Of a stretch of DNA of 48,644 nt, positions 8,521 through 17,042 are shown in pieces. The translations under genes were made by a program, and so were the position numbers. Under the pieces are notes generated by a model. The model worked only from the letters and a program-made list of their open reading frames with translations, did not search any database and had not been told where the DNA came from. Origin of the DNA: Natronospirillum sp. (GTDB lineage: Bacteria; Pseudomonadota; Gammaproteobacteria; Pseudomonadales; Natronospirillaceae); NCBI RefSeq assembly GCF_022565775.1, contig NZ_JAIUMC010000016.1, positions 1 to 48,644 on the forward strand. The letters are read 5' to 3'. How positions within the stretch are numbered: position 1 is the stretch's first letter; each line of letters opens with the position of its first letter.

Positions 8521-10038
8521 TCAGTAATCATTGTGCAGGTCAATCAGACCGGAGTCATCCACCGGGTCCCTGTTCTGCCTGGCCTTGTCGTTGCGACGCT
8601 CTTCCAGCCTGGACAGGTAAGCCTCGTCAATATCGCCCGTCACATAGTCGCCGTTGAAGACCGAACACTCGAATTGACGCACATCGGACTTGCTGGTCTG
8701 GGTGGCCTGGATCAGATCATCGATATCCTGATAGATCAAGCGGTCGGCACCTATGGCTGTTTCCACCTCGCTGTCAGTGCGACCGGCTGCAATCAGTTCG
8801 GTCACTGCCGGCATGTCGATACCGTAGACATTGGGATGTCGTATGGCCGGGGCTGCCGAGGCAAAATAAACCTTGCGCGCTCCGGCATCACGGGCCATTT
8901 CTATAATCTGCTCGCAGGTGGTACCGCGCACTATGGAGTCATCGACCAGCAGTACATTCTTGCCCATGAACTCCAGCCCGATGGGGTTCAGTTTCTGCTT
9001 GACCGATTTCCGCCGCTGCTGCTGGCCCGGCATGATGAAGGTGCGCCCGATGTACCGGTTCTTGATGAAGCCCTCGCGGAATTTGACCCCCAGTTCATTG
9101 GCCAGTTCAAGGGCCGACGTGCGACTGGTGTCGGGGATGGGGATCACCACATCTATGTCATGGTCAGGCCATTCGCGCTTGATCTTGCGCGCCATGACTT
9201 CGCCCATGCGCAATCGTGCCTTGTACACCGAGATGCCGTCAATGATGGAATCAGGGCGGGCAAAATAGACGAATTCGAAAATACAGGGCGCCAACACCTG
9301 GCTGGGCACACACTGGTGACGATGCAAATCCCCCTGCTTGTCCACATAGATGGCTTCACCAGGCTGCACATCGTCGATCATCTCGAAACCGCCGGCATCC
9401 AGGGCGACGCTTTCCGAGGCGACCATATACTCCACACGACCGTCAGCCAGGGTGCGCTTGCCGAATACCGCCGGGCGAATACCATAAGGATCGCGAAAGG
9501 CCAGCATGCCATGTCCGGAAATAAGCGCCACGGCGGCATAGGCGCCGCGACACCGCTGGTGCAGCCCCTTGACGGCAGCAAAGATATCGTCTGGGGTCGG
9601 CTTGAGCTTGCCCCGCTTTTGCAGTTCGTGCGCCAGCGCATTCAGCAGCACCTCGGAATCGGACGTGGTGTTGATATGCCGCAGGTCACTCTTGAACAGG
9701 CTGGGTGCCAGTTCGTCGGCATTGGTCAGGTTGCCGTTGTGGGCCAGCACAATGCCGTAGGGGGAATTGACATAGAAAGGCTGGCTCTCAGAAGAGCTTG
9801 AATTGCCGGCCGTTGGATAACGCACGTGACCGATACCCTTGTCGCCCGTCAGGCGCTGCATATGACGGGTATGGAAAACATCGCGTACCAGGCCGTTTGA
9901 TTTGCGCAGATAGAACTTGCCATGCTCTTCGGTCACGATGCCGGCTGCATCCTGTCCGCGATGCTGAAGGACAGTCATCGCATCATAGAGAGACTGGTTA
10001 ACCGGGCCATACCCGTAGATTCCGACAATGCCGCACAT
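8521..10038 (-). CDS. purF: amidophosphoribosyltransferase
   Basis: Catalyses the committed step of purine synthesis, moving the glutamine amide to PRPP to give phosphoribosylamine. The start is set at ATG 10038 because it yields Met-Cys-Gly-Ile-Val; the cysteine becomes the N-terminal nucleophile of the glutaminase domain once Met is removed. A longer in-frame reading from 10089 would bury this residue. The PRPP-binding motif [13 protein letters not shown] is present in the C-terminal half. The product is 505 residues, the usual size. A GGAG lies about 10 bases before the ATG. It follows cvpA after 82 bases, a classic gammaproteobacterial pairing. Confidence 0.97.
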   Translation of the reverse strand: MCGIVGIYGYGPVNQSLYDAMTVLQHRGQDAAGIVTEEHGKFYLRKSNGLVRDVFHTRHMQRLTGDKGIGHVRYPTAGNSSSSESQPFYVNSPYGIVLAHNGNLTNADELAPSLFKSDLRHINTTSDSEVLLNALAHELQKRGKLKPTPDDIFAAVKGLHQRCRGAYAAVALISGHGMLAFRDPYGIRPAVFGKRTLADGRVEYMVASESVALDAGGFEMIDDVQPGEAIYVDKQGDLHRHQCVPSQVLAPCIFEFVYFARPDSIIDGISVYKARLRMGEVMARKIKREWPDHDIDVVIPIPDTSRTSALELANELGVKFREGFIKNRYIGRTFIMPGQQQRRKSVKQKLNPIGLEFMGKNVLLVDDSIVRGTTCEQIIEMARDAGARKVYFASAAPAIRHPNVYGIDMPAVTELIAAGRTDSEVETAIGADRLIYQDIDDLIQATQTSKSDVRQFECSVFNGDYVTGDIDEAYLSRLEERRNDKARQNRDPVDDSGLIDLHNDY

Positions 10039-10120
10039 ACTATGATTACTCCGGACGTGGCTTCTGGGCAGCTTCGAACACGTCAGCACCTATGGTGCCT
10101 AAAGCGATTCCAACCGCACC

Positions 10121-10609
10121 CTACCGTCTGATATCAAAAACGCGCTCTGAGGCGCTGTGTACATGGCCGCCGGCCCAGTTGACCAGCGGCTCAAGCCAGG
10201 GCACCAATACGGACCCCTGCCAGGTGCCATCCAGGGCAAAAAGCCGGGCTATGGCCAGCAATGCAATGACGATGATGACGCCCCGCAGCAGGCCGAACAC
10301 AATACCCAGCGTTCGATCCAGACCGGACAATCCAGTCATGCGGACCAGTTCGCCGATCAAGTGGTTCACCATGGCCCCCACGATCAGGGTCAGAATGAAC
10401 AACAATGCAAATGCCGCAGCCAGTCGCCAGCTCTCGGTGGCAATCAGGCCGACCATCAAGCCGGCCAGGCGCTCGCTGAATATCACTGCAATAACCAGAG
10501 CGGCCACCCAGGTCGCCAGGCTCAGCAGTTCTTTGACAAAGCCTCTTTTCAGGCTGATCAGGGCCGACAAGACAACGACGACCACTATGATCCAGTCCAC
10601 TACCACCAT
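10121..10609 (-). CDS. cvpA: CvpA family membrane protein
   Basis: A 162-residue inner-membrane protein with four predicted hydrophobic helices. The first begins right after MVVVDW, and the RGFVKELLSLATW segment that follows is characteristic of CvpA, named for colicin V production in E. coli. The biochemical function is not established; in enteric bacteria it has been tied to envelope stress tolerance. It lies between the SPOR protein and purF, and in E. coli it is likewise co-transcribed with purF. Intact, normal length. Confidence 0.93.
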   Translation of the reverse strand: MVVVDWIIVVVVVLSALISLKRGFVKELLSLATWVAALVIAVIFSERLAGLMVGLIATESWRLAAAFALLFILTLIVGAMVNHLIGELVRMTGLSGLDRTLGIVFGLLRGVIIVIALLAIARLFALDGTWQGSVLVPWLEPLVNWAGGHVHSASERVFDIRR

Positions 10610-10634
10610 GTCGCTGTTCCAGCCCGTTCCTCAA

Positions 10635-11168
10635 TCATGGTTGAAAGCGTACCACGAGCGCCGGCGTATCGAACTCTTCCGACAGGTCATCCTTGCGAGC
10701 CTGCACAGCCGAGTAGTCCGTATCCGGCCCGACCATCACCTGGGTGAGTGTGCTGCCGTCTGACAGCAAACTCTCCTTGGTATAGGCCTCATAGCCCGCC
10801 TCGCGCAGTCGCTCCAGCAGTCGCCTGGCATTTGTGGCATCGCGAAAGCTGCCCATCTGCACGCTCCAGGCCTGAATCTGTCCTGACTCATCTACCGCAT
10901 AGGGTACATCGGTCTCGGGCGCCGGCACCTCGTCTGCGTCATCCACCGGGGGCGCCGGAGCCAGAATTTCTTCCGCCTGTTCCGGGCGCGGCCGCTCCCT
11001 GTCCTCACCCATGACGGGCGTTTCACTCAGCACCGGGGCGTCAGGGATGTCGGTTATCCGGGCCTCGGGAAGACGTCCCTGCCCGGAAAACAGTACCGGC
11101 AACAACAGCAGCAACAAGACACCCAGCACCAGCGCACCGATCAGTCTTTTTTTGATGGCTGTAGTCAT
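10635..11168 (-). CDS. SPOR-domain protein, DedD-like
   Basis: A single-pass inner-membrane protein of 177 residues with a short cytoplasmic start (MTTAIKKRL), one membrane helix (about 9-27), a proline- and glutamate-rich linker, and a C-terminal SPOR domain from about residue 100. SPOR domains bind denuded septal peptidoglycan, which places the protein at the division site, as for E. coli DedD. Its position between folC and cvpA is exactly that of dedD in other Gammaproteobacteria. The ATG at 11168 is one base past the folC stop. The sequence between helix and SPOR domain is not conserved, so the dedD label rests on synteny and architecture. Confidence 0.87.
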   Translation of the reverse strand: MTTAIKKRLIGALVLGVLLLLLLPVLFSGQGRLPEARITDIPDAPVLSETPVMGEDRERPRPEQAEEILAPAPPVDDADEVPAPETDVPYAVDESGQIQAWSVQMGSFRDATNARRLLERLREAGYEAYTKESLLSDGSTLTQVMVGPDTDYSAVQARKDDLSEEFDTPALVVRFQP

Positions 11169-11169
11169 G

Positions 11170-12423
11170 TCATCCCGTAGTCAAGAATTCGAGTGCGGCA
11201 GATACTGTATAGAAAGAACCGCATATCAACACCGGTCGCCCGGTTTCCGATGCTTTCTGCAGAGCATCTACCACCCCGGAGCAACACACTGCGTTCGGCA
11301 GACCAGCGCGCTCCTGCAGGCTCGGCGCAGTCAGTGCACGACTGCCGGCCTCCAGCCCAATCAGGTACCAGCGCGGGTCCAAAAGCGCGAGCGATTGTAC
11401 TACACCGGGCGCGTCCTTGTCGCCGAGCATGCCCAAAATTATCGTCCATTGACGGGCGTGCCGATGCAAGCGCTGGGCGACCCAGCTTGCGGCCTGTGGG
11501 TTGTGAGCAACATCCAGCCACAGGTCCAGGCCTTGCCATGACAGGCGTTGCAGACGGCCCGGCATGGACGCTCGGGCAAATACCGATGTCACGGTAGCCA
11601 GATCAGCCGATTGACCCAACAGATGCAGGATTTGCAGCGCCAGATGGGCTGACGGCAAGGGCAGTACAGGCTCGGGCAGTCGTTCACCTGCCAATGGGTG
11701 CGGATGCTGTGGTGTCCAGGTGCCATCTGCGGCCAGCTCAGGCGGCTCGAACAGATGCGGGTCGGCACCCAGGTCATCCGCCACCTGCAGCAATGTGCCC
11801 CTGGCCTCTCGAGCGCCAATGACAAGTGGTTTTCCAGGCCGCGCTATGCCCGCTTTCTCGCGTGCAATGGCCTCGACGGTATCCCCCAGCCAATCGGTAT
11901 GGTCCAGTCCTATCGTGGTCACCACGGCGCAGTCTGTCGGCAGCAGATTCACCGCATCCAGACGCCCGCCAAGCCCGACTTCCAGCACTGCAAAATCGAT
12001 TTCGGCACGGGAGAAGAGTTCAAAAGCGGCCAGCGTGGTGAATTCAAAATAGGTCAGCGATATCGAGCCGCGTGCCTGCTCGACACGCACCAGGGCGGCG
12101 ACCAGATCAGCGTCCGATACCGGATCACCGGAAAGGACGATACGCTCATTGAAGTGCAGGAAATGGGGGGAGGTGTAGAGGCCCACCTGGTGTCCGTGGG
12201 CCTGCAGCAGCTGTGCCGTCAGAGTTGCCGTCGAGCCTTTGCCGTTGGTGCCGGCAACCGTCACTATTCGGGTCTGCTCAAGACTCGCGCCCATCCTGTT
12301 CCAGACCGCACGCACCCGATCCAGACCCAGATCTATATCGGTCGGGTGCAGAGCCTCCAGTCGTTTCAGCCAGGCCGAGAGTGGTTGCGGCCGGGCCGGG
12401 TCAGACCAGGCTTCAGGCGGCAT
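11170..12423 (-). CDS. folC: folylpolyglutamate / dihydrofolate synthase
   Basis: Bifunctional Mur-ligase-family enzyme of 417 residues: adds glutamate to dihydropteroate and then extends the glutamate tail of folates, using ATP. The P-loop TNGKGST is at residues 59-65. The central and C-terminal domains carry the usual DVAHNPQA block. The ATG at 12423 overlaps the end of accD by 11 bases, suggesting translational coupling, and the SPOR gene begins one base past its stop. Placement behind accD is conserved across Gammaproteobacteria. Confidence 0.96.
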   Translation of the reverse strand: MPPEAWSDPARPQPLSAWLKRLEALHPTDIDLGLDRVRAVWNRMGASLEQTRIVTVAGTNGKGSTATLTAQLLQAHGHQVGLYTSPHFLHFNERIVLSGDPVSDADLVAALVRVEQARGSISLTYFEFTTLAAFELFSRAEIDFAVLEVGLGGRLDAVNLLPTDCAVVTTIGLDHTDWLGDTVEAIAREKAGIARPGKPLVIGAREARGTLLQVADDLGADPHLFEPPELAADGTWTPQHPHPLAGERLPEPVLPLPSAHLALQILHLLGQSADLATVTSVFARASMPGRLQRLSWQGLDLWLDVAHNPQAASWVAQRLHRHARQWTIILGMLGDKDAPGVVQSLALLDPRWYLIGLEAGSRALTAPSLQERAGLPNAVCCSGVVDALQKASETGRPVLICGSFYTVSAALEFLTTG

Positions 12424-13276
12424 CCAGATGCATCATCTTGCGCAGCTGCCGGGCAATGACCGGACGCAGGTCCTGACGCGCCACCACCATGTCCAGAGCA
12501 CCATGCTCGAGCAGAAATTCGCTGCGCTGGAAGCCTTCCGGCAAGGTTTGGCGAACCGTTTGCTCGATAACTCGCGGGCCGGCAAAACCGATGCGGGCTG
12601 CAGGCTCGGCCATATTGATGTCACCCAGCATGGCCAGGCTCGCGGATACGCCACCGTAGCAGGGATCAACCATGCAGGAGATGAACGGCAGGCGTTCCTG
12701 TTTCATTTTCTCGATCGCTGCAGACGTCTTGGCCATCTGCATCAGAGAAAACAGGGCTTCCTGCATGCGCGCACCACCCGACGTAGGGAAGCAAACCAGC
12801 GGCAGTCTGTGTTCCAGACAGACATTGACGGCGCGCACAAACTTTTCACCGACAACCGAGCCCATCGACCCGCCCATGAACGGGAAGTCGAACGCCGCTA
12901 CAACAACCGGCACCTGCTCGACGGTGCCCTTCACGGTTTTCAGTGCATCCTTCTCGCCTGTCGCTTTCTGCGCGGCGGACAGGCGGTCGCGATACCGCTT
13001 CGAATCCTTGAATTTGAGCCGATCGACCGGCTCGACATCGGCGGCGATTTCAACCCGCCCGTCAGCATCCAGAAAATAGTCGATACGCCGTGAACCGGAC
13101 AACGTCATGTGGTGCTCGCACTTGGGGCACACATTCAGATTCTTTTCCAGTTCCGGCCGGTAGAGTACCGCACCGCAATTGTCGCATTTGTCCCAGATAC
13201 CTTCCGGCACATTCGCCTTGCTTCGGGTTTCCGACCGAATAATGGAAGGGACCAGTTTGTCCAGCCAGCTGCTCAT
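12413..13276 (-). CDS. accD: acetyl-CoA carboxylase carboxyltransferase beta subunit
   Basis: The beta half of the carboxyltransferase that, with AccA, transfers CO2 from biotin to acetyl-CoA to make malonyl-CoA. The 287-residue product has the N-terminal four-cysteine zinc finger (Cys31, Cys34, Cys50, Cys53) followed by the crotonase-like fold with GGARMQEA. The ATG at 13276 has AGGAG upstream. It sits 43 bases after trpA and overlaps folC. No promoter is evident in that gap, so it is probably transcribed with the trp genes. Confidence 0.97.
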   Translation of the reverse strand: MSSWLDKLVPSIIRSETRSKANVPEGIWDKCDNCGAVLYRPELEKNLNVCPKCEHHMTLSGSRRIDYFLDADGRVEIAADVEPVDRLKFKDSKRYRDRLSAAQKATGEKDALKTVKGTVEQVPVVVAAFDFPFMGGSMGSVVGEKFVRAVNVCLEHRLPLVCFPTSGGARMQEALFSLMQMAKTSAAIEKMKQERLPFISCMVDPCYGGVSASLAMLGDINMAEPAARIGFAGPRVIEQTVRQTLPEGFQRSEFLLEHGALDMVVARQDLRPVIARQLRKMMHLDAA

Positions 13277-13319
13277 GGATCACTCCTGTCTGTTCCGGGT
13301 GGCGTCATGATAACGCAGA

Positions 13320-14132
13320 TTATGCGGCATCCATACCTTTACGCATATCCGAGACCAGCGCAGACACTTGTGATGAAATTTCAACAGCAGTGTCTCCCTG
13401 GCCCGAGCGCGCTATGATGTTGACCAGCGCAGACCCGACAATGACACCGTCAGCGACCCGACTGACCGCCGCTGCATCGTCGGCAGTCTTGATACCGAAG
13501 CCGACCGCAATCGGCAGATCGGTGGCACGACGCAGACGATCGACATGACGCTTCACGTCGGTCACGTCCAGCGTATTGGCGCCCGTCACACCCTTGATCG
13601 AAACATAATAGACATAGCCACTGCTGTGGCGGCAGATTTCCGCAGCCCGCTGGTCCGATGTGGTCGGCGTGAGCAGGAAGATGGTATCCAGATTCTGCTC
13701 GTGCAGCATGGCGGTCAAGGTTTCGCACTCTTCCGGTGGCAGGTCAACGACCAGGACACCGTCTACTCCGGCCTGCACAGACGAAGAAACAAAGGTCTCA
13801 TAGCCCATGTACTCGATCGGGTTCATATACCCCATCAGCACGACCGGAGTCTTGTTGTCATGAGACCGGAAGCGCTCGACCAGCGCCAGCACGTCGCGCA
13901 GACCCACGTTGTGCAACAGTGCCCGCTCATAGGCGAGTTGAATGGTGGGGCCATCAGCCATTGGGTCGGAAAACGGCACGCCCAGTTCAATGATATCCGC
14001 ACCGGCGGCCACCAGGTCGTGCATCAGTTGCAGCGTGGTGTCCAGATCAGGATCCCCGGCGGTAATGTACGGAATCAAGGCCTTGCGGCCTGCAGCCTTC
14101 AACTCGGCCAGGGTATTCTGCAATCGACTCAT
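13320..14132 (-). CDS. trpA: tryptophan synthase alpha subunit
   Basis: Cleaves indole-3-glycerol phosphate to indole, which passes by tunnel to TrpB. The 270-residue protein keeps Glu49 and Asp60 in the IELGVPFSDPMADGP block, the catalytic pair of the enteric enzyme. The ATG at 14132 has a strong AAGGAG seven bases upstream. Unlike many bacteria, where trpB and trpA overlap or nearly touch, here 75 bases with a stem-loop separate them. Confidence 0.97.
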   Translation of the reverse strand: MSRLQNTLAELKAAGRKALIPYITAGDPDLDTTLQLMHDLVAAGADIIELGVPFSDPMADGPTIQLAYERALLHNVGLRDVLALVERFRSHDNKTPVVLMGYMNPIEYMGYETFVSSSVQAGVDGVLVVDLPPEECETLTAMLHEQNLDTIFLLTPTTSDQRAAEICRHSSGYVYYVSIKGVTGANTLDVTDVKRHVDRLRRATDLPIAVGFGIKTADDAAAVSRVADGVIVGSALVNIIARSGQGDTAVEISSQVSALVSDMRKGMDAA

Positions 14133-14154
14133 CTTGAATCTCCTTTCTGTTCAG

Positions 14155-14207
14155 GGAAGCAGCGCGCAACGCAGTGAATTGCGCGCAGCCCGATGTAGAG
14201 TGCTTCC
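14155..14207 (-). other. stem-loop filling the trpB-trpA gap
   Basis: Two nested stems occupy almost the whole intergenic gap, starting directly after the trpB stop. GGAAGCA (14155-14161) pairs with TGCTTCC (14201-14207), and GCGCGCAA (14162-14169) pairs perfectly with TTGCGCGC (14179-14186), leaving a nine-base loop and a 14-base one-sided bulge. There is no T-run after it, and the trpA ribosome-binding site lies just beyond, unpaired. It is better read as an mRNA stability or processing element than as a terminator. Confidence 0.6.
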
Positions 14208-15419
14208 TCAGATGTCCATGCCATCCATACGGGCCACTGTGTGCACGTCCTTGTCACCACGTCCCGACAGATTCACCACCAGACGCTTGCCCTGCCCCAT
14301 CTCCGGTGCGAGTTTCTTCGCGTAGGCCAGTGCATGGGCGGTCTCCAGTGCCGGCATGATGCCTTCGGTACGGGTCAGCTCGCGAAACGCGGCCATCGCC
14401 TCGTCATCAGTGACAGAGACATACTGCGCCCGACCTTCGTCTTTCAGCCAGCTGTGCTCCGGACCAACGCCGGGATAGTCCAGGCCGGCTGAGACCGAGT
14501 GAGTACCCAGAATCTGACCATTGTCATCAGCCATCAGATAGGTGCGATTCCCGTGCAGTATCCCGGGTTTTCCCGCTGACAGGGGCGCGGCATGCTGACC
14601 GGTTTCCAGCCCCAGACCACCGGCTTCCACACCATAGATGGCGACTGTGGGGTCATTCAGGAACTCATGGAACAGGCCGATGGCATTCGAGCCACCGCCA
14701 ACACAGGCGACGAGGGCATCCGGCAGGGCACCGGCCTGGGCCTGCATCTGGCGCCGCGTTTCCCGACCGATAACGGCCTGAAAATCACGCACCAGCATCG
14801 GATAGGGATGCGGACCAGCTACGGTCCCGATAATGTAATAGGTGTCATCCACATTGGTGACCCAGTCCCGCATGGCTTCATTCATGGCATCTTTGAGAGT
14901 ACGGGTGCCGGATGTGACGGGCACTACCTCTGCACCCAGCAGTTTCATGCGGTAGACATTGAGCTTCTGGCGTTCGACGTCGTCTGCTCCCATATAGACG
15001 ACACAGTCCAATCCGAGACGCGCCGCCACCGTGGCGCTGGCAACACCGTGCTGGCCGGCACCGGTTTCGGCAATCACGCGCCGCTTGCCGACGTGCTTGG
15101 CCAGCAGGGCCTGGCCAATGGTGTTGTTGATCTTGTGCGCCCCGGTGTGATTAAGGTCTTCACGCTTCAACCAGACCTCTGCCCCACCCCAGTTTTTACT
15201 CAGACGTTCGGCAAAATAGAGCGGCGAGGGGCGACCCACATAGTGGGCCAGGTCCCGGTCGAACTCAGCCTGGAAATCAGGGTCGTTTTTCATGCGACCA
15301 TAGAGTTCACTCAGTTCTTCCAGGGCGTTCATCAGGGTTTCAGAGGCAAAGCGCCCTCCGTGAATGCCAAAATGTCCTCGCAAATCCGGGACCTGATAGT
15401 AATCGCGTTGTTCAGTCAT
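14208..15419 (-). CDS. trpB: tryptophan synthase beta subunit
   Basis: Joins indole and serine to make tryptophan, using PLP. The product is 403 residues from ATG 15419. PLP lysine is Lys96 in [17 protein letters not shown] binds the cofactor phosphate. I chose 15419 over the longer frame (to 15518) because GAGGAGG lies about nine bases before it, the N-terminus [12 protein letters not shown]-like sequence matches the family, and the extension would run deep into trpF. The start overlaps the trpF stop by eight bases. Confidence 0.97.
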   Translation of the reverse strand: MTEQRDYYQVPDLRGHFGIHGGRFASETLMNALEELSELYGRMKNDPDFQAEFDRDLAHYVGRPSPLYFAERLSKNWGGAEVWLKREDLNHTGAHKINNTIGQALLAKHVGKRRVIAETGAGQHGVASATVAARLGLDCVVYMGADDVERQKLNVYRMKLLGAEVVPVTSGTRTLKDAMNEAMRDWVTNVDDTYYIIGTVAGPHPYPMLVRDFQAVIGRETRRQMQAQAGALPDALVACVGGGSNAIGLFHEFLNDPTVAIYGVEAGGLGLETGQHAAPLSAGKPGILHGNRTYLMADDNGQILGTHSVSAGLDYPGVGPEHSWLKDEGRAQYVSVTDDEAMAAFRELTRTEGIMPALETAHALAYAKKLAPEMGQGKRLVVNLSGRGDKDVHTVARMDGMDI

Positions 15420-16062
15420 GACGGTTGTCCTCCTCTCGGACGGCAGCCACAAAGGCTGCCATAAGCGCTGAATCTTTTTTGCCCTTGCCGGCCTCGATGC
15501 CACCACTGACATCCACACCCCAGGGGCTGACCTGTTGAATTGCGTTGCCTACATTATCCGGCGTCAGGCCACCAGCCAGTATGATGCGATGGCGCCAGGC
15601 ATCCGGTATCAGGCGCCAGTCGAACGTCAGCCCGGTGCCTCCCGGGTGCTCCGGATGCCAGGCATCCAGCAAGAGGCCTCTTGCCCCAGGCCACTGCGTC
15701 AGCACCTGCTCAACATTCATTTCAGGGCGCATTCTTACCGCCTTGATCCAGGGGCGGCGAAACTGGCGACAGAAGTCGTCACTTTCGTCACCATGGAACT
15801 GCAAGCAGTCCAGCGGCACCTTATCCAATACCGCCTCCACCTCGGCTACCGCCGGATTCACAAACAGGCCGGTCAGGGACAGAAAGGGCGGGCAACTTGC
15901 GGCCAGGCGGCTGGCGGCTTCTGTTTCAATGTAACGCGGGCTGGGACCATAAAAGACCAGTCCGATGGCATCGGCGCCCAGTTCTGCCGCCAGCATAACC
16001 TGCTCCGGAGCGGTCAGGCCGCACAGTTTGATGCGGGTTCGGGAGATTCTTTCCCTGCTCAT
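15412..16062 (-). CDS. trpF: phosphoribosylanthranilate isomerase
   Basis: Isomerises phosphoribosylanthranilate in tryptophan synthesis. A 216-residue TIM barrel with the general-base Cys14 in RIKLCGLT and the general-acid aspartate near residue 184 in VDVSGGIE. It is a stand-alone TrpF, not fused to TrpC as in enterics. Its ATG overlaps the truA stop (ATGA) and its end overlaps trpB, so translation of truA, trpF and trpB is likely coupled. The truA-trpF neighbourhood matches Pseudomonas. Confidence 0.96.
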   Translation of the reverse strand: MSRERISRTRIKLCGLTAPEQVMLAAELGADAIGLVFYGPSPRYIETEAASRLAASCPPFLSLTGLFVNPAVAEVEAVLDKVPLDCLQFHGDESDDFCRQFRRPWIKAVRMRPEMNVEQVLTQWPGARGLLLDAWHPEHPGGTGLTFDWRLIPDAWRHRIILAGGLTPDNVGNAIQQVSPWGVDVSGGIEAGKGKKDSALMAAFVAAVREEDNRHD

Positions 16063-16973
16063 GACACGCCCTCGGGTTGCAGTATTTCCTGAGCCAGAAA
16101 AGCAGGGCCCAGTGCCGGTGCCGGCAACTGAAATGCATCATCATATTCTGCCCCAACCAGATACAGACCGTCTGGCCGGGCGGTCACACCACCCTGACTG
16201 CGACTGCGACTGGCCAAAACCTGCGCTGCCCACTGAACCGGCGCCTCACCGGCGCCAATCGCCATCAGGACGCCGGCGATGTTGCGTACCATATGGTGCA
16301 AGAAGGCATCCGCACGGATATCGAGTACGATCAACTTTCCCCGGCGCGCCACTGTGCAATGGTGGACCGTGCGGACAGGGCTTTTCGCCTGGCATTCCGC
16401 GGCGCGGAAAGAGCTGAAATCATGAGTACCGGTAAAATAGTCGGCAGCACGCTGCATGCGGCGTTCATCCAGCGGGCGCTTTTCCCAGGTAGTCGCATAG
16501 CGCATGACGGCACTCGGAACCGGGTGGTTGTAAACCAGATAACGGTAGCGTCTGGCGCGTGCCACAAACCGGGCATGGAATGTATGAGGCACCGCTTTGA
16601 CCCATTGCAGACTGATGTCATCAGGCAGCCTTGTGTTGGCGCCCAGAACCCAACCTACAGGCTTGCGCTCGGATTGCGTGTCGAAATGAATGACCTGTGA
16701 AGTGGCATGCACCCGGGCGTCGGTGCGCCCGGCACAGAAAAGGCGAACCGGATGATCGGCCACGGCGCCAATGGCGGCCTGCAGATGTTGCTGGATGGTC
16801 TGCGCAGTACCCCGCTGCATCTGGTAGCCATGATACGCAGTGCCCTGGTATTCAACACCAGCGGCCCACCGATGACGATAGTCCGGTCGGTCCGGGGCGA
16901 AGACTTCCTGCACGGCCTGGTCGGGAGACTGATCCGCTTCCGGAGTATCGTTTTTAAGGGTAGAGACGGACAT
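16059..16973 (-). CDS. truA: tRNA pseudouridine(38-40) synthase
   Basis: Makes pseudouridine at positions 38-40 of the tRNA anticodon arm. The catalytic aspartate is Asp85 in the GRTDARVHA motif. The protein is 304 residues, with about 30 poorly conserved residues before the conserved barrel start (near YRHRWAAGVEYQG). The ATG at 16973 touches the T-tract of a hairpin and has no ribosome-binding site; GTG at 16913 (residue 21) is an alternative, also without a good site. Either the message is nearly leaderless in its pairing region or the true start is internal. Function is not in doubt, only the N-terminus. Confidence 0.94.
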   Translation of the reverse strand: MSVSTLKNDTPEADQSPDQAVQEVFAPDRPDYRHRWAAGVEYQGTAYHGYQMQRGTAQTIQQHLQAAIGAVADHPVRLFCAGRTDARVHATSQVIHFDTQSERKPVGWVLGANTRLPDDISLQWVKAVPHTFHARFVARARRYRYLVYNHPVPSAVMRYATTWEKRPLDERRMQRAADYFTGTHDFSSFRAAECQAKSPVRTVHHCTVARRGKLIVLDIRADAFLHHMVRNIAGVLMAIGAGEAPVQWAAQVLASRSRSQGGVTARPDGLYLVGAEYDDAFQLPAPALGPAFLAQEILQPEGVS

Positions 16974-17003
16974 AAAAAAGGCATCTCAATCACTTGAGAT
17001 GCC
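16974..17003 (-). terminator. intrinsic terminator hairpin after fimV, abutting truA
   Basis: A perfect 10-bp stem, GGCATCTCAA (16980-16989) with TTGAGATGCC (16994-17003), encloses the four-base loop TCAC. On the minus strand it is followed by six T (16979 to 16974) and then directly by the truA ATG. This is a standard intrinsic terminator by form and would end fimV transcripts at the truA start codon. Confidence 0.75.
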
Positions 17004-17004
17004 A

Positions 17005-17034
17005 ATCTTAACACTATCGTTTAGTTTGAATCAA
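17005..17034 (-). promoter_or_regulatory. candidate truA operon promoter
   Basis: On the minus strand TTGATT (17034 to 17029) and TAAGAT (17010 to 17005) are 18 bases apart, each matching consensus at four of six positions. Transcription would begin at the base of the hairpin at 16980-17003, so the truA message would start with that hairpin followed by UUUUUUAUG. It lies wholly within the 39 bases between the fimV stop and the hairpin. Confidence 0.4.
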
Positions 17035-17042
17035 CGCCTGCT

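Noticed and set aside
8452-9801. A 449-codon plus-strand open frame opposite purF
   Set aside because: It mirrors purF, whose catalytic residues and motifs are intact; no ribosome-binding site or family resemblance. Long antisense frames are common at this base composition.
10086-10098. GCACC-TAT-GGTGC small palindrome in the cvpA-purF gap
   Set aside because: Five pairs only; it does not match the PurR site as I know it, and a chance occurrence is likely.
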